51,045 nucleotides of DNA, taken from assembly GCA_004557735.1 (NCBI GenBank), contig SFFV01000025.1, forward strand, positions 1 to 51,045. The letters run 5' to 3'. This document shows positions 9,096 through 18,563 of this stretch, piece by piece. A program made the position numbers and the translations under genes. A model generated the notes under the pieces. The model was not told where the DNA came from, did no database searches, and saw only the letters and a list, made by a program, of their open reading frames with translations. This DNA comes from Clostridiales bacterium. GTDB lineage: Bacteria > Bacillota > Clostridia > Oscillospirales > Oscillospiraceae. Numbering within the stretch: the first letter of the stretch is position 1; every line of letters begins with the position of its first letter.

Positions 9096-10094
9096 TCAGG
9101 CGAGAGCGGCGGTGATGATGGCCATCTTGTAGACCTCGTCGGCGTTGCAGCCGCGGGAGAGGTCGTTGATCGGGGCGTTCAGGCCCTGCAGGATCGGGCC
9201 GTAGGCGGCGTAGCCGCCGAGACGCTGCGCGATCTTGTAGCCGATGTTGCCGGCCTCGATACAGGGGAAAATAAAGGTGTTCGCATAGCCCGCGACCTTG
9301 GAGCCGGGGAACTTGAGCTGGCCGACGGTGGGAGACACGGCGGCGTCAAACTGCATCTCGCCGTCAATGTCCACGTCGGGCGCCATTTCCTTGGCGATCT
9401 TGGTGGCCTCGTGGCTGAGCGCGACCGTCGCGCCCTTGCCGGAGCCGTTGGTGGAGAAGGAGAGCATGGCGACCTTCGGGTCCATGCCGAAGATCCTGGC
9501 GGTCTTGGCGGTCTCAACGGCGACCTCGGCGAGCTTCTGCGCGGCGGAAACGGTCACGTTGCCTTCCTTGTCCACGCTGTCCTCGTAGGAGATGTTGATG
9601 GCGCAGTCGCCCATGGCGAGGAGCTCGTCGCCGCGCTGGAGAATGAAGCAGGAGGAAACGAGGTGCGCGCCGGGCTTGGTCTTGATGAGCTGCAGCGCGG
9701 GGCGGACGGTGTCAGCCGTGGAGTAGGTAGCGCCGCCGAGCAGGGAGTCGGCCACGCCCATCTTCACGAGCATCGTGCCGAAGTAGTTGCCCTTCTTCAA
9801 AAGCGCGCGGCACTCGTCGGCCGTCATCTTGCCCTTGCGCAGAGCGACCATCGCCTCGACCATCTCCTCCATCCTGTCATAGGTCAGCGGATCGATGATC
9901 TCAAGGCCTTCGATGTCGAAGCCGCCCTTCGCAGCCGCGGCCTTGACCTCTTCCACGTTGCCGACGAGCACCGGGGTGAGGAAGCCGTCCTTCTTCAGGC
10001 GGGAGGCCGCCTCAAGGATACGGGCGTCGGGACCCTCGGTGAACACGATGCGGCGGGGATTGGCTTTTAAAATGTCGATCAGTTTGTCAAACAT
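9096..10094 (-). CDS. pta: Phosphate acetyltransferase
   Basis: 332 aa single-domain Pta that interconverts acetyl-CoA and acetyl phosphate in the acetate/ATP fermentation branch. The family landmarks RIVFTEG, the GGATYSTADTVRPALQ segment, the SSCFIL motif and the C-terminal GGYAAYGPILQGL are all present. The start at 10094 gives MFDKLIDI and is preceded by CGGAGGG; an ATG eight codons upstream would include that site. No acetate kinase gene is next to it; the neighbours are the unrelated mntP and a divergent XRE gene. Confidence 0.93.
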   Translation of the reverse strand: MFDKLIDILKANPRRIVFTEGPDARILEAASRLKKDGFLTPVLVGNVEEVKAAAAKGGFDIEGLEIIDPLTYDRMEEMVEAMVALRKGKMTADECRALLKKGNYFGTMLVKMGVADSLLGGATYSTADTVRPALQLIKTKPGAHLVSSCFILQRGDELLAMGDCAINISYEDSVDKEGNVTVSAAQKLAEVAVETAKTARIFGMDPKVAMLSFSTNGSGKGATVALSHEATKIAKEMAPDVDIDGEMQFDAAVSPTVGQLKFPGSKVAGYANTFIFPCIEAGNIGYKIAQRLGGYAAYGPILQGLNAPINDLSRGCNADEVYKMAIITAALA

Positions 10095-10130
10095 GGGGAA
10101 ACCCTCCGAAAAAAACATTTTTTTAGCATA

Positions 10131-10161
10131 AATATACTATCACGATTTGCGGAAAAGTCAA
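10131..10161 (-). promoter_or_regulatory. Probable pta promoter
   Basis: On the minus strand TTGACT (10156-10161) is followed by TAGTAT (10134-10139, 16-bp spacer) or TATATT (10131-10136, 19-bp spacer). It lies about 40 bp upstream of pta, and its -35 box is only 2 bp from the -35 box of the divergent promoter. Confidence 0.55.
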
Positions 10162-10163
10162 CC

Positions 10164-10193
10164 TTTACAAACACGGAACTCTCCTGTTATAAT
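10164..10193 (+). promoter_or_regulatory. Promoter for XRE regulator and lepA
   Basis: TTTACA at 10164-10169 and TATAAT at 10188-10193 are 18 bp apart. It is 37 bp upstream of the XRE gene ATG. Confidence 0.65.
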
Positions 10194-10229
10194 ACAGAAA
10201 GTAATCAACGCAAAGGAGCGATCAGCCCC

Positions 10230-10520
10230 ATGACAAGAGGGTTTTCGGAAACCATGTCCGAGCTGCGGCGCAAAAAGGGCGCCTCGCAGCGCACGGCGGC
10301 GGCGGATCTCGGCATATCGCAGGCGCTGCTCTCGCACTATGAAAACGGCGCGCGCGAGCCGGGGTTGGACTTCGTCTGCCGGGCGTGCGAATACTACGGC
10401 GTTTCGGCGGACTATCTGCTGGGCCGGACGGACGAGCCGGACGGCGACCCCGCGCCGCGGCTGCACGCGCTGGCAGAGGAGCTTCGCGCCCTTGCCGCGC
10501 AGCTGGAGAGCACGCACTGA
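10230..10520 (+). CDS. XRE-family transcriptional regulator
   Basis: 96 aa. Residues about 7-62 form a Cro/C1-type helix-turn-helix: LRRKKGASQRTAAADLGIS, then ALLSHYENGAREP as recognition helix and turn, then YYGVSADYLLGRTDEP. The tail (about 70-96) is a short helix rich in Ala, Leu and Glu that could dimerise. AAAGGAG precedes the ATG. It lies 24 bp before lepA in the same direction and opposite to pta, so pta/lepA control or autoregulation is possible but unproven. Confidence 0.85.
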   Translation: MTRGFSETMSELRRKKGASQRTAAADLGISQALLSHYENGAREPGLDFVCRACEYYGVSADYLLGRTDEPDGDPAPRLHALAEELRALAAQLESTH

Positions 10521-10544
10521 TTCTTTTTTTGAGGAGTACCCCCT

Positions 10545-12350
10545 ATGATCGACCAGAGCCATATCCGGAATTTTTCCATCATTGCGCACATCGACCACGG
10601 CAAATCCACGCTGTCCGACCGGCTCATCGAGCTGTGCGGCGCGGTGGAGAAGCGCGAAATGTCCGAGCAGATCCTTGACAATATGGATCTTGAGCGCGAG
10701 CGCGGCATCACCATCAAGGCGCGCGCCGTCGGCTTGACCTATAAGGCCAGAGACGGTGAAACCTACACGCTCAATCTCATCGACACGCCGGGCCATGTGG
10801 ACTTCAACTACGAGGTCTCCCGCTCGCTCGCCGCGTGCGAGGGCGCGGTGCTCGTCGTGGACGCTTCGCAGGGTGTGGAGGCGCAGACGCTCGCCAACAC
10901 CTATCTTGCGCTGGAGCACGATTTGGAAATTCTGCCCGTCATCAACAAGATCGACCTGCCCGCCGCCGACCCGGAGCGCACCAAGACCGAGATCGAGGAC
11001 ATTATCGGCATCCCGGCGATGGACGCGCCGGAGATCTCCGCGAAAAACGGCGTCAACGTCGAGTCCGTGCCGGAATACATCGTCAAGCACGTCCCGGCGC
11101 CGAAGGGCGACGCCGCAGCGCCCCTCAAGGCGCTGATCTTCGACAGCCAGTACGACGCCTACCGCGGCGTTATCGTTCTCGTGCGCGTCGTGGACGGCGT
11201 GATCCGCAAGGACACGCCCATCCGCCTGATGGCCACGGGCGCGGAATATAAGGTTCTCGAAGTCGGGCATCTGCGCCCGATGGGGCTGGACCCCTGCGGC
11301 GAGCTCGCCGCAGGCGACGTCGGCTACTTCACGGCGAGCATCAAAAACGTGGAGGATACCCGCGTCGGCGATACCGTCACCGAGAGTGCGCGCCCCTGCG
11401 CCGAGGCGCTGCCCGGCTACCGTCCGGCGCGCAGCATGGTATACTGCGGCATTTACACCGAGGACGGCTCCAAATTCCCCGATCTGCGCGACGCGCTCGA
11501 CAAGCTCAAGCTCAACGACGCCTCCCTCTCCTACGAGCCGGAAACGTCCATTGCGCTCGGGTACGGCTTCCGCTGCGGCTTCCTCGGCATGCTGCACATG
11601 GAGGTCATTCAGGAGCGGCTCGAGCGCGAGTTCAACCTTGATCTCGTCACGACGCTGCCCTCCGTCATCTACGAGGTCAAAAAGACCGACGGCACCACGG
11701 TGTTCGTCGATAACCCGCACAACTACCCCGACCCGGCGTCGATCGCCGAGTCGCTCGAGCCGTTCGTCAAGGTGACGATCATCACGCCGAACGAGTTCGT
11801 CGGCAACATCATGCCGCTCTGCCAGGAGCGCCGCGGCGTTTATAAGAACATGCAGTATCTCGATCAGCGGCTCGTGGAGATGCATTACGAAATGCCGCTC
11901 AACGAGATCATCTACGACTTTTTCGACACGCTCAAGGCCAAGACGAAGGGCTACGCCTCGCTCGACTACGAACTCTCGGAGTATGTCCCGTCCGACCTTG
12001 TGAAGGTGGATATGCTCTTGAACGGCGACCAGGTGGACGCGCTGAGCTTCATCGCCCACCGCGAAAAGGCCTACGGCCGCGCGCGCAAGCTGTGCGAAAA
12101 GCTGCGCGACAACATCCCCCGCCAGCTCTTTGAGGTGCCCGTGCAGGCGGCCATCGGCGGCAAGATCATCGCGCGCGAAACGGTGCGCGCCATGCGCAAG
12201 GACGTTCTCGCCAAGTGCTACGGCGGCGACATCACGCGAAAGAAAAAGCTGCTCGAAAAGCAGAAGGAAGGCAAAAAGAAAATGCGCCAGCTCGGCACGG
12301 TGCAGATCCCGACGGAGGCCTTCCTCGCGGTACTCAAGCTGGACGAATAA
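10545..12350 (+). CDS. lepA: Elongation factor 4 (LepA) GTPase
   Basis: 601 aa, the usual length. The GTPase domain has G1 AHIDHGKST (residues 14-22), G2 within the RGITIK segment, G3 DTPGH and G4 NKID. EF-G-like domains II, III and V follow, then the LepA-specific C-terminal domain with the lysine-rich KKKLLEKQKEGKKKMRQ stretch. EF4 binds the ribosome and can back-translocate stalled complexes or assist initiation. The start is supported by GAGGAG 8 bp upstream. Confidence 0.96.
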   Translation: MIDQSHIRNFSIIAHIDHGKSTLSDRLIELCGAVEKREMSEQILDNMDLERERGITIKARAVGLTYKARDGETYTLNLIDTPGHVDFNYEVSRSLAACEGAVLVVDASQGVEAQTLANTYLALEHDLEILPVINKIDLPAADPERTKTEIEDIIGIPAMDAPEISAKNGVNVESVPEYIVKHVPAPKGDAAAPLKALIFDSQYDAYRGVIVLVRVVDGVIRKDTPIRLMATGAEYKVLEVGHLRPMGLDPCGELAAGDVGYFTASIKNVEDTRVGDTVTESARPCAEALPGYRPARSMVYCGIYTEDGSKFPDLRDALDKLKLNDASLSYEPETSIALGYGFRCGFLGMLHMEVIQERLEREFNLDLVTTLPSVIYEVKKTDGTTVFVDNPHNYPDPASIAESLEPFVKVTIITPNEFVGNIMPLCQERRGVYKNMQYLDQRLVEMHYEMPLNEIIYDFFDTLKAKTKGYASLDYELSEYVPSDLVKVDMLLNGDQVDALSFIAHREKAYGRARKLCEKLRDNIPRQLFEVPVQAAIGGKIIARETVRAMRKDVLAKCYGGDITRKKKLLEKQKEGKKKMRQLGTVQIPTEAFLAVLKLDE

Positions 12351-12384
12351 AATCCAAGCAGGAATTTGAGAGAGAAAAACGGTT

Positions 12385-12894
12385 ATGGAGTTCATGATAA
12401 AAACGGAAAGGCTTACCATACAGCCGTTTTCCGCCGCATTCCTGGCACCATATTACAAAGAATTTACTGCCGAAATCACAAAATACCAATATCCGGACAG
12501 TTTCCCCGATATTCATACGGCGGATATCGTCATGTCCAACTTCGTCAAGGCCATGGAGCGCGGAGACATGTTGGAGCTAGTCATTCTCACGCATGACAGT
12601 GAATTTTTAGGAAGTATGGAAGCGTTTGATATTTCCGGAAAAACGCCGGAGCTCGGGCTATGGCTGAAAAGCTCTGCGCACGGGAAGGGATATGGCTACG
12701 AAGCGCTTAAGGGGCTGGTAGACCACCTAAACGCGACCGGCCAGTATCTGTATTACATTTACAACGTGGATATCCGAAATGCAGCAAGCATCCATTTGGC
12801 GGAAAAATTCAACTATAAAAAGGGCGAAACCGAAACAACAACCACAGAATCCGGAAAAGTACTCCATACGCAAACCTATTATATTACCGGCTAA
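12385..12894 (+). CDS. GNAT-family N-acetyltransferase (RimJ/RimL-like)
   Basis: 169 aa. The opening MIKTERLTIQPFS and the GLWLKSSAHGKGYGYEAL segment (acetyl-CoA binding motif A) are typical of RimJ/RimL-type GNAT enzymes; NVDIRNAASIHLAEKFNY is the usual beta-bulge and helix end. Substrate unknown. Base composition is clearly more AT-rich than lepA or metK, with many AAA, ATA and TAT codons, suggesting recent acquisition. It sits 34 bp after lepA with only a weak GAGAGAG site and ends at a terminator. Confidence 0.82.
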   Translation: MEFMIKTERLTIQPFSAAFLAPYYKEFTAEITKYQYPDSFPDIHTADIVMSNFVKAMERGDMLELVILTHDSEFLGSMEAFDISGKTPELGLWLKSSAHGKGYGYEALKGLVDHLNATGQYLYYIYNVDIRNAASIHLAEKFNYKKGETETTTTESGKVLHTQTYYITG

Positions 12895-12899
12895 AGCTG

Positions 12900-12935
12900 C
12901 GGCGGCAAGGTCAGTTCAGACCTTGCCGCCGTTTT
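12900..12935. terminator. Terminator between GNAT gene and nitroreductase gene
   Basis: A 13-bp stem (12900-12912 with 12919-12931) has a 6-nt loop and is followed by TTTTG on the plus strand. It lies between convergent genes. Confidence 0.85.
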
Positions 12936-12936
12936 G

Positions 12937-13458
12937 TTATTTCACGATATAGCAGTAATTTTCCTTGCGGGGCTTTGCCTCTGGGTCAGGGGCGGCGGGG
13001 TGGCCGACCGCCACGGAGCCGACGCCGCGCCAGTCGCCCTCCACGCCCCAGCGCTTGAGCATCTCGCGGCCCTCGTTCGTCTCAAACATGAACTGCGGCC
13101 GGTTGATCCAGCAGGACGCGAGCCCGACGGCATACGCGCCATTGCACAGGTTCGTGAGAACCGCCGCGCCGTCGAGATCGCCGAGCGGAAAACCGCGCGG
13201 CACGAGCACAAGCAAAATGGTGGGCGCGCCATAGTAGGGGTTGGCGTTCAGAGTAAACTTTGCGTTGAGCGCGTTGACCGCGGCAACCTCCTCCGGATTC
13301 TGCACCGCGATGATGATCGGGCTCTGGCCGTTTTTGGCGGTCGGCGCGTTCATACCGGCGGCGAGCACCTTGTGCAGCTCCTCGTCGCTGATCTGCTCGG
13401 GCGCAAAAGCGCGGTTCGTGCGGCGCTCGGTAAGGCCGCGCAGCATTTCCTCATTCAT
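12937..13458 (-). CDS. Nitroreductase-family FMN oxidoreductase
   Basis: 173 aa. The N-terminal segment LTERRTNRAFAPEQISDEEL and AGMNAPTAKNGQSP match the FMN-binding start of nitroreductases, and LCNGAYAVGLASCWINRP fits the second FMN site. These are dimeric NAD(P)H-dependent flavoproteins; the natural substrate is unknown. The ATG is preceded by AAGGAGGG. The next gene upstream on this strand, metK, ends 35 bp away, so it may be read from the metK promoter. Confidence 0.88.
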   Translation of the reverse strand: MNEEMLRGLTERRTNRAFAPEQISDEELHKVLAAGMNAPTAKNGQSPIIIAVQNPEEVAAVNALNAKFTLNANPYYGAPTILLVLVPRGFPLGDLDGAAVLTNLCNGAYAVGLASCWINRPQFMFETNEGREMLKRWGVEGDWRGVGSVAVGHPAAPDPEAKPRKENYCYIVK

Positions 13459-13493
13459 GGGTTTGCCCTCCTTATAGGATGTTTTTTTGAAAA

Positions 13494-14681
<1,188 letters not shown>

Positions 14682-14696
14682 GGTGTCCTCCTGAAA

Positions 14697-14752
14697 GAAA
14701 AAATATCGCCGCGCCTCTGGCCGGGATGTTCCCGTGCTTACGGCGGAGCGAT
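14697..14752 (-). terminator. Expression-platform terminator of the SAM-I riboswitch
   Basis: On the minus strand ATCGC..CCGCCG (14741-14752) can pair with CGGCGAT (14705-14711) around an inner CGGGA/TCCCG hairpin, followed by ATTTTTTC. The competing antiterminator is GATAA (14761-14765) pairing with TTATC (14750-14754), which uses the 3' strand of P1. Confidence 0.65.
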
Positions 14753-14759
14753 AAAACAT

Positions 14760-14855
14760 CTTATCTTTCGACTTCCGCCGACGGATTTGGCACCTTATGC
14801 TCACGCACAGGTTGTCGGGCTTCACAGGGCCGTTCCCTCCACCACTCTTGATAAG
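14760..14855 (-). ncRNA. SAM-I (S-box) riboswitch aptamer
   Basis: P1 is CTTATC (5', ending at 14855) with GATAAG (14760-14765). Between them are the conserved S-box blocks: AAGAGTGGTGGAGGG, GGCCCTGTGAAGCCC with the kink-turn region, GACAACC, and GTGCCAAATCC. Order, spacing and position upstream of metK match the class exactly. SAM binding should stabilise P1 and release the terminator. Confidence 0.93.
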
Positions 14856-14907
14856 CCGTATTTGGTTTGGCGATTCAAGAATTTGCCGGTCTGTCCCGGC
14901 GTCTATT

Positions 14908-14936
14908 GTTCTACCACGTTTTTCGCGCCTTGTCAA
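14908..14936 (-). promoter_or_regulatory. metK promoter
   Basis: On the minus strand, TTGACA (14931-14936) and TAGAAC (14908-14913) are 17 bp apart, about 50 bp upstream of the SAM riboswitch. Confidence 0.7.
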
Positions 14937-14943
14937 CGCCGCA

Positions 14944-14974
14944 GGGCGTACAAAATCCGTGGTTTTGTACGCCC
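14944..14974. repeat. 12-bp inverted repeat after the CDF gene, possible terminator
   Basis: GGGCGTACAAAA and TTTTGTACGCCC flank a 7-nt loop, 16 bp past the CDF stop. The T-tract is inside the stem rather than after it, so termination is plausible but not certain. Confidence 0.55.
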
Positions 14975-14990
14975 CGCAGCGAAATTCGCG

Positions 14991-16154
14991 TTATGTATAG
15001 GATTTATCGATCTGAATGACGCACCGGCAGTCCGGGTGGCGCTCTTCCACGGCGGCGCGGATCGCTTTGCGCACGTCCTCGTCCGAGAGCTTATATCCGA
15101 ACGGCACGAGCACGTCAAAGACGAGATTCGTCCGCTGAATGCCCGGCACCATGCGGAAGTCGTGCAGGCTGAGCACGGGATCGATCTCCCGCAGAAGCTG
15201 CACCGTTTCCTCGCGCAGCTCCGCCAGCCTCTCGTTTTTCGTGTCCACGGGGTCCATGTGGATGACGGAGAAGCAGCCGAGCTTATGATCCAGCTCGCTC
15301 ATCGCGCGGTCGATCGCCTCATGCAGCTCGTAAATGTTTTCCTCGCCGTTCACCTCCGCGTGGAGGGAGACGTGGCAGCGGCCCGGGCCGTAGTCGTGGA
15401 TGACAAGATCGTGAATGGCCAGAACTTCCGGGTACGACAGCACGATCTGCCGTACCTTTTCCGCAAGCTCCGCGCTCGGCCGCTGGCCGAGGAGCTGCCC
15501 AAGCGTTTCCTTTCCGCCCCCGTACCCGGTTTTGAGCAGAAGTCCCGCCACGATGATGCCGGCGTAAGCGTCGAGATCCAGCCCGGTAAATTTATAAACG
15601 AGCAGACACACAAGCGTGAGCGCCGTGGAGATCGTGTCGGTGAGCGCGTCCGCGCCGGACATTTCCATCGTCGTTGAGCCGATCTTCCGCCCGATACGCC
15701 GGTAAAACACCGACATATATATTTTCACGAGGATGGAGAGCGCAAGCACCGCCGCCGCCGCCCAGGTGAATTCCATCGGCTCCGGATGCAGCAGCTTGCC
15801 GAGAGCGCCGCGCAGCGCGTCGATCCCGGCATAGAGGATCAGCCCCGCAATAACAAGCCCCATCACATACTCGATCCGCCCGTGGCCGAACGGATGCTCG
15901 AGATCGGGCTTTTTCCCCGACAGGCGAAACCCGACGAGCGTGAGTGCGCCGCTGCCGACGTCGGAGAGGTTGTTCATTGCGTCCGCCGTGATCGAAACCG
16001 ATCCGACGAGCGTGCCGACGATGAATTTCGCGGCGGCCAGCAGGATATTGAGCGCTATGGCAACCGCCGAGCATAGCGTGCCGTAAGCGGCGCGGACGCG
16101 GGGATCGTCCGTATGGCGGCTGTCCCGGATGAACAGCCGCGCAAGAAGCTCCAT
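14991..16154 (-). CDS. Cation diffusion facilitator (CDF) family transporter
   Basis: 387 aa membrane protein with about six helices in the first 210 residues. Metal-site signatures are ADAMNNLSDVGS in helix 2, HPFGHGRIEY at the cytoplasmic loop, and a second AlaAsp pair in GADALTDT. The C-terminal cytoplasmic domain (from about 215) has the ferredoxin-like HDLVIHDYGPGRCHVSLHAEV pattern, then a further ~80-residue tail with a second such fold. Zn2+, Mn2+ or Fe2+ export by proton antiport is expected; metal specificity cannot be decided. ATG 16154 is chosen; a TTG one codon upstream is better spaced from GGAGG. Confidence 0.9.
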   Translation of the reverse strand: MELLARLFIRDSRHTDDPRVRAAYGTLCSAVAIALNILLAAAKFIVGTLVGSVSITADAMNNLSDVGSGALTLVGFRLSGKKPDLEHPFGHGRIEYVMGLVIAGLILYAGIDALRGALGKLLHPEPMEFTWAAAAVLALSILVKIYMSVFYRRIGRKIGSTTMEMSGADALTDTISTALTLVCLLVYKFTGLDLDAYAGIIVAGLLLKTGYGGGKETLGQLLGQRPSAELAEKVRQIVLSYPEVLAIHDLVIHDYGPGRCHVSLHAEVNGEENIYELHEAIDRAMSELDHKLGCFSVIHMDPVDTKNERLAELREETVQLLREIDPVLSLHDFRMVPGIQRTNLVFDVLVPFGYKLSDEDVRKAIRAAVEERHPDCRCVIQIDKSYT

Positions 16155-16172
16155 CAAAATGTACTTCCTCCT

Positions 16173-17294
16173 TTATCCATTCGCCGCCGCGCCAACGGTC
16201 GGGTCAAGGATCCACGAGCCGCCGCCGAACGTCCATGTCATCTGCGGCACGAAGCGGAGCGTGCTGTCGATCTTCTTTTCGGTGAAAACCGGCGCGTCGT
16301 CGCTGTAGGTCTCGGTCTCGATGACGAGCCGGTCGTAAACCTTGAGGAAGTTGTCCATCGACTGCCCGTTGTCGGTACCGGTCGTAAGCACGTCGTGCGG
16401 CACGCGTGCGCTCAGATGGACGTTTTTATCCGTCATCGTTTTGTCGATCGCTTCGCGCACGGCGATGGAGAAGTTCATGCAGAACGCCTCGCGGTTGAGG
16501 CTCCCGGCGATCTCGCGGGTATAGGTGACCTCGGCGAGCGGATGCTCCACGCGGGAGAGGATGATCTCGTCCACGCCCATTGCCATGAGATCGGCGCAGA
16601 GCTCTTCGATATACGTGCGCACATCGCGGTTCCAGAGATCGACCCAGCCGCCGGACTCGTCCACATAGGGCGCGCCCGTGCGGTCGCGCAGCGCGACGTC
16701 CGGGTTTGCCGTGGCGAGCAGCGTATCCACCGCACAGCAGATTTCCGCCGTGATGGTCCAGCCGTCCGCCTTTAGCTCGCTCAGATACGCCGTCGGGTCC
16801 CAGGTGCTGTTTGCGGCGTTGGACGACGCCGTCGCCACACCGGACATCCACGCGAGCTTGCCGCTCTCGTCCTTCATTTCCAGCACAAGCCCCTTCACGC
16901 CGCTGCGCTCAGCCTCCTTGACCGCTGTGTCCAGACCGGTCGCATTCACCTTGGAGAACGGGACATAGTATCCGTTCAGATATTCCAGCCCCGCGCTGCT
17001 TGCGAGCGAAATGTTGGTATAGTCCGGCTCGGCGACCTGGATGGTGGCCGAAGCGTCTCCGGTATAGGGCGCGGGGGCGGAAATGCCCTCTACGGTATAA
17101 CCCTCGCCGGATTCCTGCAGCATCGGCACGACCATCTCCACGCCGTCGCGGTGGTAGACAACGTATTCCGGCAGCAGCGAGAACGTGAGCAGCAGAGCGA
17201 GCAGTATCAGCACGAGGATCGTGAGCAGCACCGGGAAGCCGCTGTGCCCCGCGCTGCGATGGCCGCGGTATACGCGGTGGCCTTTAACGATCAT
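16173..17294 (-). CDS. Membrane-anchored putative glycoside hydrolase (DUF4015)
   Basis: 373 aa. A basic N-terminus is followed by one transmembrane helix (about 20-42), so most of the protein is extracellular. Residues about 100-373 resemble DUF4015, a TIM-barrel domain related to glycoside hydrolases: GLVLEMKDESGKLAW, then ITAEICCAVD, WVDLWNRDVRTYIEEL and VDEIILSRVEHP. Enzymatic activity and substrate are unproven. The start overlaps the rpiB stop by 11 nt, placing it in the same operon. Confidence 0.75.
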   Translation of the reverse strand: MIVKGHRVYRGHRSAGHSGFPVLLTILVLILLALLLTFSLLPEYVVYHRDGVEMVVPMLQESGEGYTVEGISAPAPYTGDASATIQVAEPDYTNISLASSAGLEYLNGYYVPFSKVNATGLDTAVKEAERSGVKGLVLEMKDESGKLAWMSGVATASSNAANSTWDPTAYLSELKADGWTITAEICCAVDTLLATANPDVALRDRTGAPYVDESGGWVDLWNRDVRTYIEELCADLMAMGVDEIILSRVEHPLAEVTYTREIAGSLNREAFCMNFSIAVREAIDKTMTDKNVHLSARVPHDVLTTGTDNGQSMDNFLKVYDRLVIETETYSDDAPVFTEKKIDSTLRFVPQMTWTFGGGSWILDPTVGAAANG

Positions 17295-17727
17295 GGTTTT
17301 CGAGCGCGGAGATCATGTTCACGCGATCGGCATGACGGCCGCCGAAAAACTCCGTTGCGAGGAAGATATCGACCATGCGCTTGGCGAGCTCGGGCCCGGT
17401 GACGCGCCCGCCGAGCGCGCACATGTTCGCGTTGTTGTGTGCGCGGCACATCTCCGCGCTGAAGCAGTCGGAGAGAAGCGCGCAGCGGATGCCGGGGATC
17501 TTGTTCGCCGCGAGCGACATGCCGATGCCCGTGCCGCAGACAAGGATGCCCTTTTCATACTTCCCTTCCGCAACGCCGCGCGCGGCGCGCTCGGCGTATT
17601 CGGGGTAGTTGCAGCTCGTCTCGGAATAGGTGCCGATATCTTCAAATTCGACGCCCCGCTCCTTCAAATGCGCCGTCAGCTCCTGCTTGAGGGCGTAGCC
17701 GCCGTGATCGGATGCAATAACTATCAT
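17284..17727 (-). CDS. rpiB: Ribose-5-phosphate isomerase B
   Basis: 147 aa, typical RpiB length. It interconverts ribose-5-phosphate and ribulose-5-phosphate. Asp7-His8-Gly-Gly begins the phosphate-sugar site, and the catalytic Cys64 lies in LVCGTGIG with Thr66. CRAHNNANMCALGGR carries the His/Asn ligands. LacA/B-type isomerases are related, but there is no partner subunit nearby. Confidence 0.93.
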   Translation of the reverse strand: MIVIASDHGGYALKQELTAHLKERGVEFEDIGTYSETSCNYPEYAERAARGVAEGKYEKGILVCGTGIGMSLAANKIPGIRCALLSDCFSAEMCRAHNNANMCALGGRVTGPELAKRMVDIFLATEFFGGRHADRVNMISALENHDR

Positions 17728-17750
17728 GATGCGTAAATCTCCTTTTTCTT

Positions 17751-18563
17751 TTATGCCAGCGGAAAAAACGCGGGTTTTCTCTGCTCGAATACCGTATAGT
17801 ACCGAAAGCCGATCGTCCGCAGCAGCTCCGCGCCCTCGCGGATGCCGACGGAGGCGTCCTCCGGCGCGTGAGCGTCGCTGCCGAGCGTGATGATCTCGCC
17901 GCCGAGATCGTGGTAGAGCGCGAGCGCCGAGGCGTTCGGGTAGCTTGTATGGCCGGTGCGAAGCCCCGAGACGTTGATCTCGATGCCGCGGTTTTGCGCG
18001 ATGAGCGCTTCGTATACCGCGGCGAGCTCGTCGCGGCAGCTCTCCGCCGTGATCTCGGCGGCGAAGCCGTCGCGGTGCATGTACCGGGAAGTATACCCGA
18101 TGTGCGCCATGGCGTCAAAGTACGGGAACTCCGTCAGCTCCAGCAGCTCCGCGAGATATTCCCGGTTGAGCTGCGCGCACTGCTCCTCGGACGTGTACGG
18201 ATACTCATAGAAATCCGGCCTGCCGCGCAGATTGTGCAGCGAGCCGAGGACAAAATCCAGCCCCGGTTCGAGCGCGGCTTCCTTTGCCGCGGCGGGGTCG
18301 TGGTTCGCCTCGCCGAGCTCGATGCCGCAGCGGACGGTGATGCCCTCTACGGGATTTTCCCGTATATCGGCCCACGCCGCGCGCAGGATGTCCTTCCTCG
18401 TTTCCCAGCGGAGATCGCCGAGATCGCCGAAGTCCATGTCGATATGGTCGGTGAAACACACGGCGCTCATGCCGTGGTCGCGCGCCGCCGCCGCCATTTC
18501 ACGCAGCGGCGTGCGGGAATCCGGCGAGCTTTGGCAGTGGACGTGCTGATCGGTATAGATCAT
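17751..18563 (-). CDS. PHP-domain phosphatase, histidinol-phosphatase (HisJ/HisK)-like
   Basis: 270 aa PHP-fold metal-dependent phosphoesterase. Metal ligands are visible in DQHVHCQSS (His7, His9), FTDHID, GIELGE, LGSLH and TLGSDAH. This layout matches HisJ/HisK histidinol phosphatases of Gram-positives, but no other his biosynthesis gene is nearby, so another small phosphate ester is possible. ATG 18563 overlaps the stop of the upstream fusion gene (ATGA). Confidence 0.85.
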   Translation of the reverse strand: MIYTDQHVHCQSSPDSRTPLREMAAAARDHGMSAVCFTDHIDMDFGDLGDLRWETRKDILRAAWADIRENPVEGITVRCGIELGEANHDPAAAKEAALEPGLDFVLGSLHNLRGRPDFYEYPYTSEEQCAQLNREYLAELLELTEFPYFDAMAHIGYTSRYMHRDGFAAEITAESCRDELAAVYEALIAQNRGIEINVSGLRTGHTSYPNASALALYHDLGGEIITLGSDAHAPEDASVGIREGAELLRTIGFRYYTVFEQRKPAFFPLA

